The position numbers were made by a program, and so were the translations under genes. A stretch of DNA of 64,000 nt from Mucilaginibacter flavidus (GTDB lineage Bacteria > Bacteroidota > Bacteroidia > Sphingobacteriales > Sphingobacteriaceae), in contig NZ_JAMXOE010000002.1 in the NCBI RefSeq assembly GCF_024055575.1, positions 558,001 through 622,000 of the forward strand, read 5' to 3'. The notes beneath the pieces are model-generated. The model was given only the letters and a program-made list of their open reading frames with translations, did no database searches and was not told where the DNA came from. Below are positions 9,383 to 17,211 of the stretch, one piece after another. Positions within the stretch are counted from its first letter, which is position 1. Every line of letters starts with the position of its first letter.

Positions 9383-12121
9383 CTAGCTATTAGCTTTAGC
9401 ACCGCTTTTCGACTTGTGTATTTTAGTCCCTGAAAGCGCCCCTGTATCCAAAACAAAGCTGGCCGGAGCATACGCTTTAAGCCTAAAGAAAAACCTGCCT
9501 CCTGCGGCGCTTACCTGTTTCCCGATTTTTTCACCCCGAAGATTTACCGGGATCACTTTGGTATAAGCTGAGCCCTTAGGCAGGGTAACCGTAATATTAC
9601 TCGAAACACCACCTTGCTCCCACAAACGTAAAACGGTTCCCTTACCATCGGGGTTTTCACCAAAAGCAGTTATCAGAACTCCTTTTCTTGAAAGAGAGAT
9701 ACCGGTATTTTTTGCCGGCGCATTTCCCGCGGCACCTTCTGCAATTCCAGTTAACAAAGGCACCCGCGCTTCCCACGAGTTTTCGATCAGGTTGAGAGCG
9801 GTTGGTGCTTGTTTATCGATAGGCCATATCCGAACCCTTTCGCTCCATGATCCATCCTGCCATAACGGGAAATTAGTATTCCACATGTTATTATAGATAT
9901 TGACGAATACCGACGGAATTGTCGGTGTGTGCTCCAGGGAAAACTTCCATAATCCAGGTTCACCTAAACTGATCAATGGCGAATCCATTGGTGTTAGCCC
10001 CATTCCTGATTTATCTGCCTGCGTAATTGAAACGCCAGAATTTACAGCCATCAAATACCTGTTGCTACCCGAAATAATATCTGTTACCGGGTTTATCGGA
10101 CCACCCAAACGACCAACAGTAAAATGAGGATCCCTAACTGCGAAGGGGAAACAAAGCCACCCTCCTTCAGGCTGTTTGTCTGCTGTTTTATCGTCTACAA
10201 ACCATGCAACATCAACATAAGCATCGTTCCGCGGGAATGTAAAAGTCAGCGTATATTTCTTTGCAAAACCCTGTGTTGCAACCGAGGTCAAAGTAGCTAT
10301 ATCGGCAATTGGTGAATGAGAAACGGAAATTTTCCATTCATTTGGAGTAAACGCCAAATACGGTGCTTTTTCAGCATTAAGCATCCCGGGTTTTCCCAAA
10401 TCATTTAGCCCCCAACCTTCCTTTATTCGGCTATAGGCATTCCACCATTTATCAACCTCATTGGTGCTGAACCGCTCGTGCAAAAACTGACCGATAACGT
10501 ATTTAGAGGATTTATCAACCAATTCGCGACCTGTTGTTTTTTCTGTTAATGAAGCTATTCCTCCCCTGCTTAAATCAAAAACAACTTTAAAATTAGACGT
10601 ACTGAAAACCGGTTGTTCATCAGTAGTAATAACTGACTCTATGATATCATTTTGAGAATAAGCAACATAGCCCGATGCGGGGATTTCTTTAGCATAAAAG
10701 GATTCGCCCTTTTTCAGGGAATTTTCAACTATTCCTGACCTTTTCCATGGTAACGGATTATATACTACCAAACGTTTTCCGGCTACATTTACAGATTTCG
10801 CTAAAAGATGAAGATGTGTTTTTAGCCCATCGGTAACTATGCTGTCGGTGTTACGAATGTATTGGCGTTTTACATCATATGAATGCAGCCATTTTCTTTT
10901 ACTACCTGATTTTGTGTTGATTGCATCACTGTTTTTAAGTTTTGAATAATCGCCATTTTCAGGGATCGGTTCGGCTTCAGCTTCTGCCATCCATTTCTTC
11001 CAATCCTCACCATAGCTGAAACGCGGACCGTATTCGGCATTCATACCCCATGTATGTTCGGCATACAAAAGGCTTTGCTCATAAGCTTTTGCCAGTTTTG
11101 CCGAAACAGATCCGGCCGGCATATTCCAAATTCCCATTTGTGTATTCAGCTCATCAAGTACCGATTCTAACGGGCGAATGTTTCGCGCAAGTTTTGTTTC
11201 CTGCGGGTTTGAAAGCAAGCCGTGAATCCAGGTGTCCGGTGTATCTCCCGTAATAGTTGGCAAAACAGGTTTCTCCGCAAATACCGCTTTTGCAAAATCG
11301 TCAAGGATGCCAAAATGCACTTTTACACCAGGCATATCTTTCTTTATTTTTGCCAGCAGGTTTGCAATTTCTTTTTGATTTGGGGGGCCGTGATTATCGC
11401 CTGTCATAATCATAGCCAGGTAGTTTTTACTCGGCCAATTTGCTGGCGGTTTCATTTCCGAACCATACAATGGGGTATATTGACATAAGATTTTAGAGCC
11501 ATCGGCACCTTCCCACCAAAAAAGCGGAGGGACGCGCGGATATTGACTTGCCGGATTACAACCTAATTGCAAAAATTTTATACCAGCATTTCCTAATAAA
11601 GTTGGAAGAACCCATGAATGACTCGGCACATCGGTCATTTTAGCGCTTATTGTTAATGGTTGCCCATAAGTACGGGAAATATTTGACGAGTAATCAAGTC
11701 CACGAACCAAATCTTCATAGTCCAACGACTCCGTATGCATTGTAAATGGCAGCCCGTGGGCCACTATTGAACCATCTCTGATTGCTTTTTCTATTCTAGC
11801 TTTGCGTTCCGGCGCTTGCAAAGGCCCTAATATTTGAGCATACAGCGGCCAGCCGGGTACAGTCCATACAAAATGCTCATCCTTCGGTAATGCTGAATTT
11901 TTCTCAATAACATTTAACGCATTATCCATCATTTCTCCCCTATACCGGGCAAATACATTTTCCGGTAAATCGGTAAAACCCAGGTCAAAGTGTGTTTTAA
12001 ATACTACCCATATATCGGTTACTTTTAGTACTACGGCGCTATTTGCTTTCCGTTGTTGTGCATACGTTCCTGTCGACAATATCAACACAAGAAAAAACAA
12101 AATTTTGACTTTTTTTCTCAT
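9383..12121 (-). CDS. Secreted GH38-like (DUF5054-type) protein
   Basis: This 912-residue protein has a signal peptide (about 1-21, ending TYAQ) and then a stretch FKTHFDLGFTDLPENV that matches the N-terminal region of alpha-mannosidase-like (GH38) proteins of the DUF5054 group. Further conserved-looking parts include HTESLDYEDLVRGLDYS, CNPASQYPRVPPLFWWEG and a WNAYSRIKEGWGLNDLG segment; the C-terminal half is beta-rich as in GH38 enzymes. The likely role is glycoside cleavage in the periplasm, but whether it is an alpha-mannosidase cannot be said. It is divergent from the GntR regulator, and a terminator-like hairpin lies 46-56 bp before its start codon. Confidence 0.7.
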   Translation of the reverse strand: MRKKVKILFFLVLILSTGTYAQQRKANSAVVLKVTDIWVVFKTHFDLGFTDLPENVFARYRGEMMDNALNVIEKNSALPKDEHFVWTVPGWPLYAQILGPLQAPERKARIEKAIRDGSIVAHGLPFTMHTESLDYEDLVRGLDYSSNISRTYGQPLTISAKMTDVPSHSWVLPTLLGNAGIKFLQLGCNPASQYPRVPPLFWWEGADGSKILCQYTPLYGSEMKPPANWPSKNYLAMIMTGDNHGPPNQKEIANLLAKIKKDMPGVKVHFGILDDFAKAVFAEKPVLPTITGDTPDTWIHGLLSNPQETKLARNIRPLESVLDELNTQMGIWNMPAGSVSAKLAKAYEQSLLYAEHTWGMNAEYGPRFSYGEDWKKWMAEAEAEPIPENGDYSKLKNSDAINTKSGSKRKWLHSYDVKRQYIRNTDSIVTDGLKTHLHLLAKSVNVAGKRLVVYNPLPWKRSGIVENSLKKGESFYAKEIPASGYVAYSQNDIIESVITTDEQPVFSTSNFKVVFDLSRGGIASLTEKTTGRELVDKSSKYVIGQFLHERFSTNEVDKWWNAYSRIKEGWGLNDLGKPGMLNAEKAPYLAFTPNEWKISVSHSPIADIATLTSVATQGFAKKYTLTFTFPRNDAYVDVAWFVDDKTADKQPEGGWLCFPFAVRDPHFTVGRLGGPINPVTDIISGSNRYLMAVNSGVSITQADKSGMGLTPMDSPLISLGEPGLWKFSLEHTPTIPSVFVNIYNNMWNTNFPLWQDGSWSERVRIWPIDKQAPTALNLIENSWEARVPLLTGIAEGAAGNAPAKNTGISLSRKGVLITAFGENPDGKGTVLRLWEQGGVSSNITVTLPKGSAYTKVIPVNLRGEKIGKQVSAAGGRFFFRLKAYAPASFVLDTGALSGTKIHKSKSGAKANS

Positions 12122-12166
12122 ATGTATTTACTTCCTGGTTTACAATTAATCGGTTTGGCAATTTTT

Positions 12167-12193
12167 AAAAAAAGTATCCCGGCAATGCCGGGA
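12167..12193 (-). terminator. Terminator-like hairpin in the leader of the GH38-like gene
   Basis: Read on the minus strand, the 8-bp stem TCCCGGCA/TGCCGGGA (12177-12193) is followed after TAC by seven T residues (12173-12167). It sits between the presumed promoter region and the start codon at 12121, so it could act as a leader attenuator or could shield the gene from upstream transcription. Confidence 0.55.
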
Positions 12194-12335
12194 GTACCTA
12201 TCAACTAAATCTCAAGATCTCATCCTTGAAATATTTTTGGTTCACATGGTTTTTATATCCGAAGCCCCTCAGGGAAAATGCCTCAGCTTCATAGTATTAA
12301 TCTTGAATTTTCTATTTATGTACAAACATATAAAC

Positions 12336-12387
12336 ATTTATATAGTATAAAAATAGTTTTACAAAATTATTTTTATACTATATAAAT
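12336..12387. promoter_or_regulatory. Perfect 20-bp inverted repeat before the GntR gene
   Basis: ATTTATATAGTATAAAAATA at 12336-12355 is repeated as its exact reverse complement at 12368-12387, with a 12-bp spacer. A direct repeat ATGTACAAA (12318-12326 and 12411-12419) flanks it. The site lies in the divergent region between the GntR gene and the GH38-like gene, the expected place for an operator bound by the GntR protein. Confidence 0.6.
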
Positions 12388-12461
12388 AGCTAATTAACTT
12401 ATAATTATGTATGTACAAATAATTGATTTTGTTTTTTCTATAATTGCATATAATTATAGAA

Positions 12462-13190
12462 ATGAAATACTCAATCGACCACAAAAGTCCGATTCCGCTA
12501 CACATACAGGCTGAAACGCTATTACGGGAATTAATTGAAGCTGAGGAATATCAAAATGGAAAGACTATTCCTAATGAGGTAGACCTGGCAAAGCAATTAG
12601 CCATATCACGCACCACCTTAAGGCAGGCCATTAACAAATTGGTTTTTGAAGGGCTTTTGATCCGTAAAAAAAGGTTCGGGACTAAAGTTGCCAACGGGTC
12701 GGTTAGTTCCCGATCAAATAACTGGCTAAGCTTTTCACAGGAAATGAAATTAAGGGGCATTCCTATTAAAAATTTCGAACTTCATGTAACATGGGTTTAT
12801 CCTGACGAAATGCTGGCAAATTTCTTTGAAATAAAGTCTGATCGCAAAATATTAAAGATGGAACGGGTAAGAGGAAAACCGCACGAGCCATTCGTATATT
12901 TCGTTTCTTACTTCCATCCACGCGTGGGTTTAACCGGTGATGAGGATTTTAAAAGACCTTTATACGAAATATTGGAACACGACTGCTCTATAATTGCAAC
13001 GCTATCAAAGGAAGAAATATCCGCTATACCTGCTGATGAATTTATCGCGGATAAACTTAAAATGGAATTTGGCAACCCTGTTCTGTTCAGAAAACGATTG
13101 GTATTTGACCAGGCGGACCGACAAATTGAATACAACCTGGGTTATTACAAAGGAGATAGTTTTGTTTATACAGTAGAAAGCTCGCGTTAA
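12462..13190 (+). CDS. GntR-family (HutC/UTRA) transcriptional regulator
   Basis: A winged-helix DNA-binding domain occupies about the first 75 residues (PIPLHIQAETLLRELI, then DLAKQLAISRTTLRQAINKL as the helix-turn-helix). It is followed by a UTRA ligand-binding domain to the C-terminus (NFFEIKSDRKILKMERVR and EYNLGYYKGD are typical). I place the start at the ATG at 12462, giving 242 residues; a TTG six codons upstream is in frame but unlikely. UTRA domains bind small sugars or sugar phosphates. It probably controls the divergent GH38-like gene and itself through the inverted repeat at 12336-12387. Confidence 0.9.
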   Translation: MKYSIDHKSPIPLHIQAETLLRELIEAEEYQNGKTIPNEVDLAKQLAISRTTLRQAINKLVFEGLLIRKKRFGTKVANGSVSSRSNNWLSFSQEMKLRGIPIKNFELHVTWVYPDEMLANFFEIKSDRKILKMERVRGKPHEPFVYFVSYFHPRVGLTGDEDFKRPLYEILEHDCSIIATLSKEEISAIPADEFIADKLKMEFGNPVLFRKRLVFDQADRQIEYNLGYYKGDSFVYTVESSR

Positions 13191-13250
13191 TACTATACGG
13201 CCATAAACTTTACCATTTATTAGATTAACAGACAAAATAGCTGACAACAA

Positions 13251-13403
13251 TTATCTTATTGATCTATACCCCAGTTCTGCCCCACCGCTGACTGGTAAAA
13301 TTGTACCGGTAATGAACCGCGCCTTGTCTGAAATAAGGAAAACACAAACATCGGCAATCACATCACCTTCGGGGCAATAACCCAGGGGGTGTATATTGTC
13401 AAG
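13251..13403 (-). pseudogene. C-terminal remnant of a short-chain dehydrogenase
   Basis: Directly behind the stop codon of the SDR gene at 13410, and in the same frame, the minus strand reads about 50 codons resembling the last part of an SDR: HPLGYCPEGDVIADVCVFL, then ARFITGTILPVSGGAELGYR, then a stop at 13251-13253. SDR proteins normally end with exactly this kind of TGxxLPVxGG segment. The rest of the gene is missing. It is probably the tail of a former tandem SDR gene whose body was deleted. Confidence 0.7.
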
Positions 13404-13409
13404 GTATAT

Positions 13410-14195
13410 TTATTTGCCCAGGGCCCTGTCAAGGTGCACGTAGCCACCATCCACATGGATCAATTGCCCGGTAGTGTGGCTTGACCGTGCCGAAAGCAGG
13501 AATACAGCCGTGTTGGCGATCTCTTCAGTGGTTGTCATCCGGTTCTCTAATGGGATCTTAGCTTTTATCTCAAATAGTTTTTGTGTTGGATCAGGTACCG
13601 TGTTTATCCAGCTTTCGTACAGCGGGGTCCAACATTCAGCAACAATTATTGAATTGACACGAATTTTATAAGGTAAAAGCTCCACAGCCCACTCCCTTGT
13701 CAATGCATTCCGGGCACCATTTGAGGCCGCATAGGCTGATGTCCCACCCTGCCCTGTTTCGGCAGTTTTTGAACCTATGTTCAAGATTACGCCCTGCGAT
13801 AATTTTAAATACGGCAAAGCAAAATGTGCCACTAAGTAATAGTGAACAACGTTTTTATGAAGGCTCAGCATAAAGTGTGCGTAGTCACCGGTTTCGAGGC
13901 CCACACCATCATTTACGCCGGCATTGTTTACCAGGCCGTCAATTCGCCCGTATTTGTTAACCACCTTCTCGATAACAATTGCGCAGTTTTCAGGCACCGT
14001 TAATTCAGCTGTAACCTGGAAACAGTTGCCGCCAATATTTTGGATTTCGTTTACCAATTTCATATTGTCGCTCTCATCCCGGCCTACTATAACGGGAACA
14101 GCTCCCTCCTCGGCGAGCAATTTAACAATTGCAGCTCCTATCCCTTTAGCGCCGCCGGTTACTATTATAATTTTATCTTTAAACTGGAGATCCAT
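13410..14195 (-). CDS. SDR oxidoreductase, L-fucose dehydrogenase-like, with altered active site
   Basis: This 261-residue protein has the Rossmann motif TGGAKGIG (residues 13-20), the NNAG motif (90-93) and a C-terminal GQLIHVDGGY segment. Its NDGVGLE, SKTAETGQGGTSAY and REWAVELLPYKIRVN segments resemble bacterial L-fucose dehydrogenases, which oxidise L-fucose to the lactone in the non-phosphorylating pathway. The catalytic Tyr is present (Tyr155), but the invariant Lys of the YxxxK motif reads Asn159 (codon AAT). A Lys-to-Asn change would normally cripple an SDR. It is the last gene of the fucose operon, 87 bp behind the FAH gene. Confidence 0.7.
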   Translation of the reverse strand: MDLQFKDKIIIVTGGAKGIGAAIVKLLAEEGAVPVIVGRDESDNMKLVNEIQNIGGNCFQVTAELTVPENCAIVIEKVVNKYGRIDGLVNNAGVNDGVGLETGDYAHFMLSLHKNVVHYYLVAHFALPYLKLSQGVILNIGSKTAETGQGGTSAYAASNGARNALTREWAVELLPYKIRVNSIIVAECWTPLYESWINTVPDPTQKLFEIKAKIPLENRMTTTEEIANTAVFLLSARSSHTTGQLIHVDGGYVHLDRALGK

Positions 14196-14282
14196 TTAAT
14201 CGTTCTTGTTTTAATTTATAAACCGGGCCGCGCTATCATTTCAAAAAAGCGCCATTTTGTACAGTTCACAGGTGTGCCTAGT

Positions 14283-15128
14283 TTAGGCATAAGATCTTAC
14301 AGCCTGTCTTGAAGTTCCTAATCCGTCAATCCCTAACTCAACTATATCACCCGGTTTAAGATAAAAAGGTGGTTTCATTCCGAGGCCTACGCCCGCGGGC
14401 GTTCCTGTTGATATAATATCGCCCGGTAACAACGTCATAAATTGGCTTGTGTAAGCAATTAGAAAAGGAATATTAAAGATGAAGTTATTCGTATTGCCAT
14501 CCTGCATTATTTCACCATTAACCTTGAGCCATAACCGAAGGTTTTGCGGATCAGGTATCTCATCTTTGGTGGCGAAGAAAGGACCAATAGGTGCAAATGT
14601 GTCACATCCTTTTCCCTTGTCCCAGGTTCCACCGCGTTCTATCTGGAACTCACGTTCTGATACATCGTTATGTAATACATAGCCTGCTACATAATCCATT
14701 GAATCAGCTTCGGCTACGTAACTCGCTTTTTTGCCGATAACAACTGCAAGTTCAACTTCCCAATCGGTCTTTTTCGAATTTTTGGGAATGATGATATTAT
14801 CAAACGGACCAACAATCGCAGTTGTGGCTTTCATGAAAATTACCGGTTCAGTAGGTGGCGTGGCATTGGTTTCCCTGGCATGATCCACATAATTTAAGCC
14901 GATACACACGATTTTAGATGGCCGTGCCAGCGGACAGCCCAAACGCTCATCATCTGCTATCTCGGTTAGCATATTATTATCAATAAAATCGGCCAGGCGT
15001 GCTATCCCGTTTGTTTCAAGAAAACGTTCGTTATAGTCTTCACCAAATGTTGAGGTATCGTATTTTTTTCCGTCGATGATCACACCTGTTTTTTCTTTGC
15101 CAGGTTCTCCAAATCTAATCAGCTTCAT
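14283..15128 (-). CDS. FAH-family hydrolase, probable 2,4-diketo-3-deoxy-L-fuconate hydrolase
   Basis: This 281-residue protein belongs to the fumarylacetoacetase C-terminal family, metal-dependent hydrolases that cut C-C bonds of diketo acids. The metal-binding acidic residues are visible in DWEVELAVVIG and the HNDVSERE segment, and the STGTPAGVGLGM loop is typical. In non-phosphorylating L-fucose degradation this family splits 2,4-diketo-3-deoxy-L-fuconate into pyruvate and L-lactate. Its place between the fucosidase (8 bp) and an SDR, with L-lactate utilisation genes nearby, supports that reaction rather than aromatic degradation. Confidence 0.8.
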   Translation of the reverse strand: MKLIRFGEPGKEKTGVIIDGKKYDTSTFGEDYNERFLETNGIARLADFIDNNMLTEIADDERLGCPLARPSKIVCIGLNYVDHARETNATPPTEPVIFMKATTAIVGPFDNIIIPKNSKKTDWEVELAVVIGKKASYVAEADSMDYVAGYVLHNDVSEREFQIERGGTWDKGKGCDTFAPIGPFFATKDEIPDPQNLRLWLKVNGEIMQDGNTNNFIFNIPFLIAYTSQFMTLLPGDIISTGTPAGVGLGMKPPFYLKPGDIVELGIDGLGTSRQAVRSYA

Positions 15129-15136
15129 TTGTTATA

Positions 15137-16432
15137 TTAATCTGTTGTTATCTGTATAATAGTATCATTGGGGTCGGTCTTCAGGTTATTGGTGTACACA
15201 AAAACACCTTCAGGCACCTGTTTGTATTTTATGCTGCTACCGTCAGCAAATGCGCGTACTTTTTCAATCTTTCCTTTAAACAAGGGCAGAAAAATATAGG
15301 GTTGCTCCGGCATATCCAATATATGCACATACAGCGTTTTACTTTTGCCGGTAACAACTCCCCACTGCTGCGCAGGTATGATATTACCCCTTGTTCCATA
15401 AATGCTTTGGCCATTCTTTTGCATCCACGCGCCAACTGCAGTGAGCGTATCCGTAAATTCCGGTTGAATTTTCCCGTTTGGCATCGGGCCGATATTTAAT
15501 AAAAAATTAGCGTTTCTGCTTGCGGCATTTACGAGGTAATGGATGATCTGTTTTACAGATTTATAATTCCGGTCGTTTATATTAAAGCCCCAGCTTCCAT
15601 TAATGGTTTCGCAGGTTTCTAATGGCAGCGCTCCAATTGATTGTTCATTATTAAAGCCGGTTGTATTATTACCGGGTAAATCTTTTTCAAACATCTGGAA
15701 ATCTTCGCCGTCAATTGGTGCAAGGTGGTGATTGTTGCCAATCATTATTGCGGGATTGAGCTTATGAATCAAGCCGTAAATCTCGTCAAAGTGCCAGTTT
15801 ACCGAATGCCGTTCCCATTCCCCGTCGAACCAAATTCCTTTTACCGCGGGGTATTTAGTGATCAGTTCGGTAAGCTGGTCTTTCATAAACTTGATATAGC
15901 TATCCCAATCGCCGTTTACGGGCTTTCCGTTTACAATTGGGCTTCCGAAATTATAATCCGGCCGTCCCCAATCTAGCAGTGAATAGTAAAAGTGCAGTTC
16001 GATGCCTTCTTTCTGGCATTCCTGTGCAAGTTCCATCAATGGATCTTTATGGTAAGGCGTCGCGTCAACAATGTTATAAGGAGAAAACTTTGTTGCAAAC
16101 ATGCTAAAACCATCGTGGTGGCGCGAAGTAATAGTAATGTATTTCATACCTGCCCGTTTTGCAAATGCAACCCACTCTTTGGCATTAAAGGCTTGCGGGT
16201 TAAAAAAGTCGGCCAGGCGTTTGTAGTTATTGTAAGGAATATTTTTGTCGTGCATTACCCATTCTCCGGCGCCTAACTGGCTGTATATACCCCAATGGAT
16301 GAACATACCGAATTTCATATCCTGAAAATTTTCGCGGGCCGCCAGGTTGTCGGCGGTGGGGCTGTACTTTGTCTGGGCGTTTGCGCTAAAGCAGTATAGC
16401 AGCAATGCAAAAAGGGTGAGTCTTTTTATCAT
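15137..16432 (-). CDS. Secreted alpha-L-fucosidase, GH29
   Basis: This 431-residue enzyme carries a signal peptide (about 1-20, SANAQ) and should release L-fucose in the periplasm. The GH29 barrel is clear: MKFGMFIHWGIYS (39-51), KYITITSRHHDGFSMF (98-112), and the nucleophile region GIWFDGEWE with Asp203. It ends shortly after the catalytic barrel and a small beta domain, so it lacks the extra C-terminal binding modules of longer GH29 enzymes. Only 4 bp separate its start from the upstream SDR stop, tying fucose release to fucose catabolism in one operon. Confidence 0.93.
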   Translation of the reverse strand: MIKRLTLFALLLYCFSANAQTKYSPTADNLAARENFQDMKFGMFIHWGIYSQLGAGEWVMHDKNIPYNNYKRLADFFNPQAFNAKEWVAFAKRAGMKYITITSRHHDGFSMFATKFSPYNIVDATPYHKDPLMELAQECQKEGIELHFYYSLLDWGRPDYNFGSPIVNGKPVNGDWDSYIKFMKDQLTELITKYPAVKGIWFDGEWERHSVNWHFDEIYGLIHKLNPAIMIGNNHHLAPIDGEDFQMFEKDLPGNNTTGFNNEQSIGALPLETCETINGSWGFNINDRNYKSVKQIIHYLVNAASRNANFLLNIGPMPNGKIQPEFTDTLTAVGAWMQKNGQSIYGTRGNIIPAQQWGVVTGKSKTLYVHILDMPEQPYIFLPLFKGKIEKVRAFADGSSIKYKQVPEGVFVYTNNLKTDPNDTIIQITTD

Positions 16433-16436
16433 AATT

Positions 16437-17201
16437 TTAGTTGTTTAAAGTTATAAAACCACCGTCGATAGGATAGTCCGTACCAGTTATAAATCCCGCC
16501 TCGTCCGAACTTAGATACAAGGCAAGGGTAGCAACTTCTCCAGGTTTACCCATACGCCCAATAGGCTGCGATTTAGATAGCTTATCGAACATCTCTTCTT
16601 CGCGGCCCTGGTAATTTTTGGCAATAAACCCGTCCACAAATGGGGTATGGACCCTTGCTGGTGATATACTGTTGCACCTGATGTTATCATGCAAATAGTC
16701 CCTCGCTACCGACAAGGTCATAGCATAAATAGCCCCCTTGCTGGTTGAATAGGCAAAACGATCAACAATACCTACGTGTGCAGCAATTGACGCGGTATTC
16801 AGGATGACACCGCCGCCGTTTGATTTCATTAACGGAATTGCAGCATATAAGCAATTGTAAACGCCTTTTACGTTTACGTTGTAAACTCTGTCAAAATCCT
16901 CTTCGTTAGTTGTATCCGCCTGGCCAATATGCGCAATACCCGCGTTATTAATGAGGATATTCACTGCGCCGATTTTTTTGAAAACAGCTATAACTTGTTC
17001 CTGTTTACTAACATCACATGCGTGTTGAAAGGCTTTTCCTCCATTAGCTTCGATCTCGTCAACTGTATCGATCGCGCTTTTTTTATCTAATTCAATAATA
17101 TGCACCTGTGCTCCCTGTTGTGCAAAAAGCAATGACATGGCCTTCCCTATTCCACTACCCCCGCCGGTAATTATCGCTATTTTCCCATTTAAACTGAACA
17201 T
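16437..17201 (-). CDS. SDR oxidoreductase, probable 2-keto-3-deoxy-L-fuconate dehydrogenase
   Basis: This 254-residue classical SDR has TGGGSGIG (12-19), NNAG (85-88) and an intact catalytic set Ser138, Tyr151 and Lys155 (YSTSK). The NSISPARVHTPFVDGF stretch resembles dehydrogenases that oxidise 2-keto-3-deoxy-L-fuconate to the 2,4-diketo acid using NAD. It lies 10 bp behind the UxaA-type dehydratase gene and 4 bp before the fucosidase gene, as expected for the middle step between dehydratase and FAH hydrolase. Substrate is inferred from context. Confidence 0.78.
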   Translation of the reverse strand: MFSLNGKIAIITGGGSGIGKAMSLLFAQQGAQVHIIELDKKSAIDTVDEIEANGGKAFQHACDVSKQEQVIAVFKKIGAVNILINNAGIAHIGQADTTNEEDFDRVYNVNVKGVYNCLYAAIPLMKSNGGGVILNTASIAAHVGIVDRFAYSTSKGAIYAMTLSVARDYLHDNIRCNSISPARVHTPFVDGFIAKNYQGREEEMFDKLSKSQPIGRMGKPGEVATLALYLSSDEAGFITGTDYPIDGGFITLNN

Positions 17202-17211
17202 CGTTTATAAA

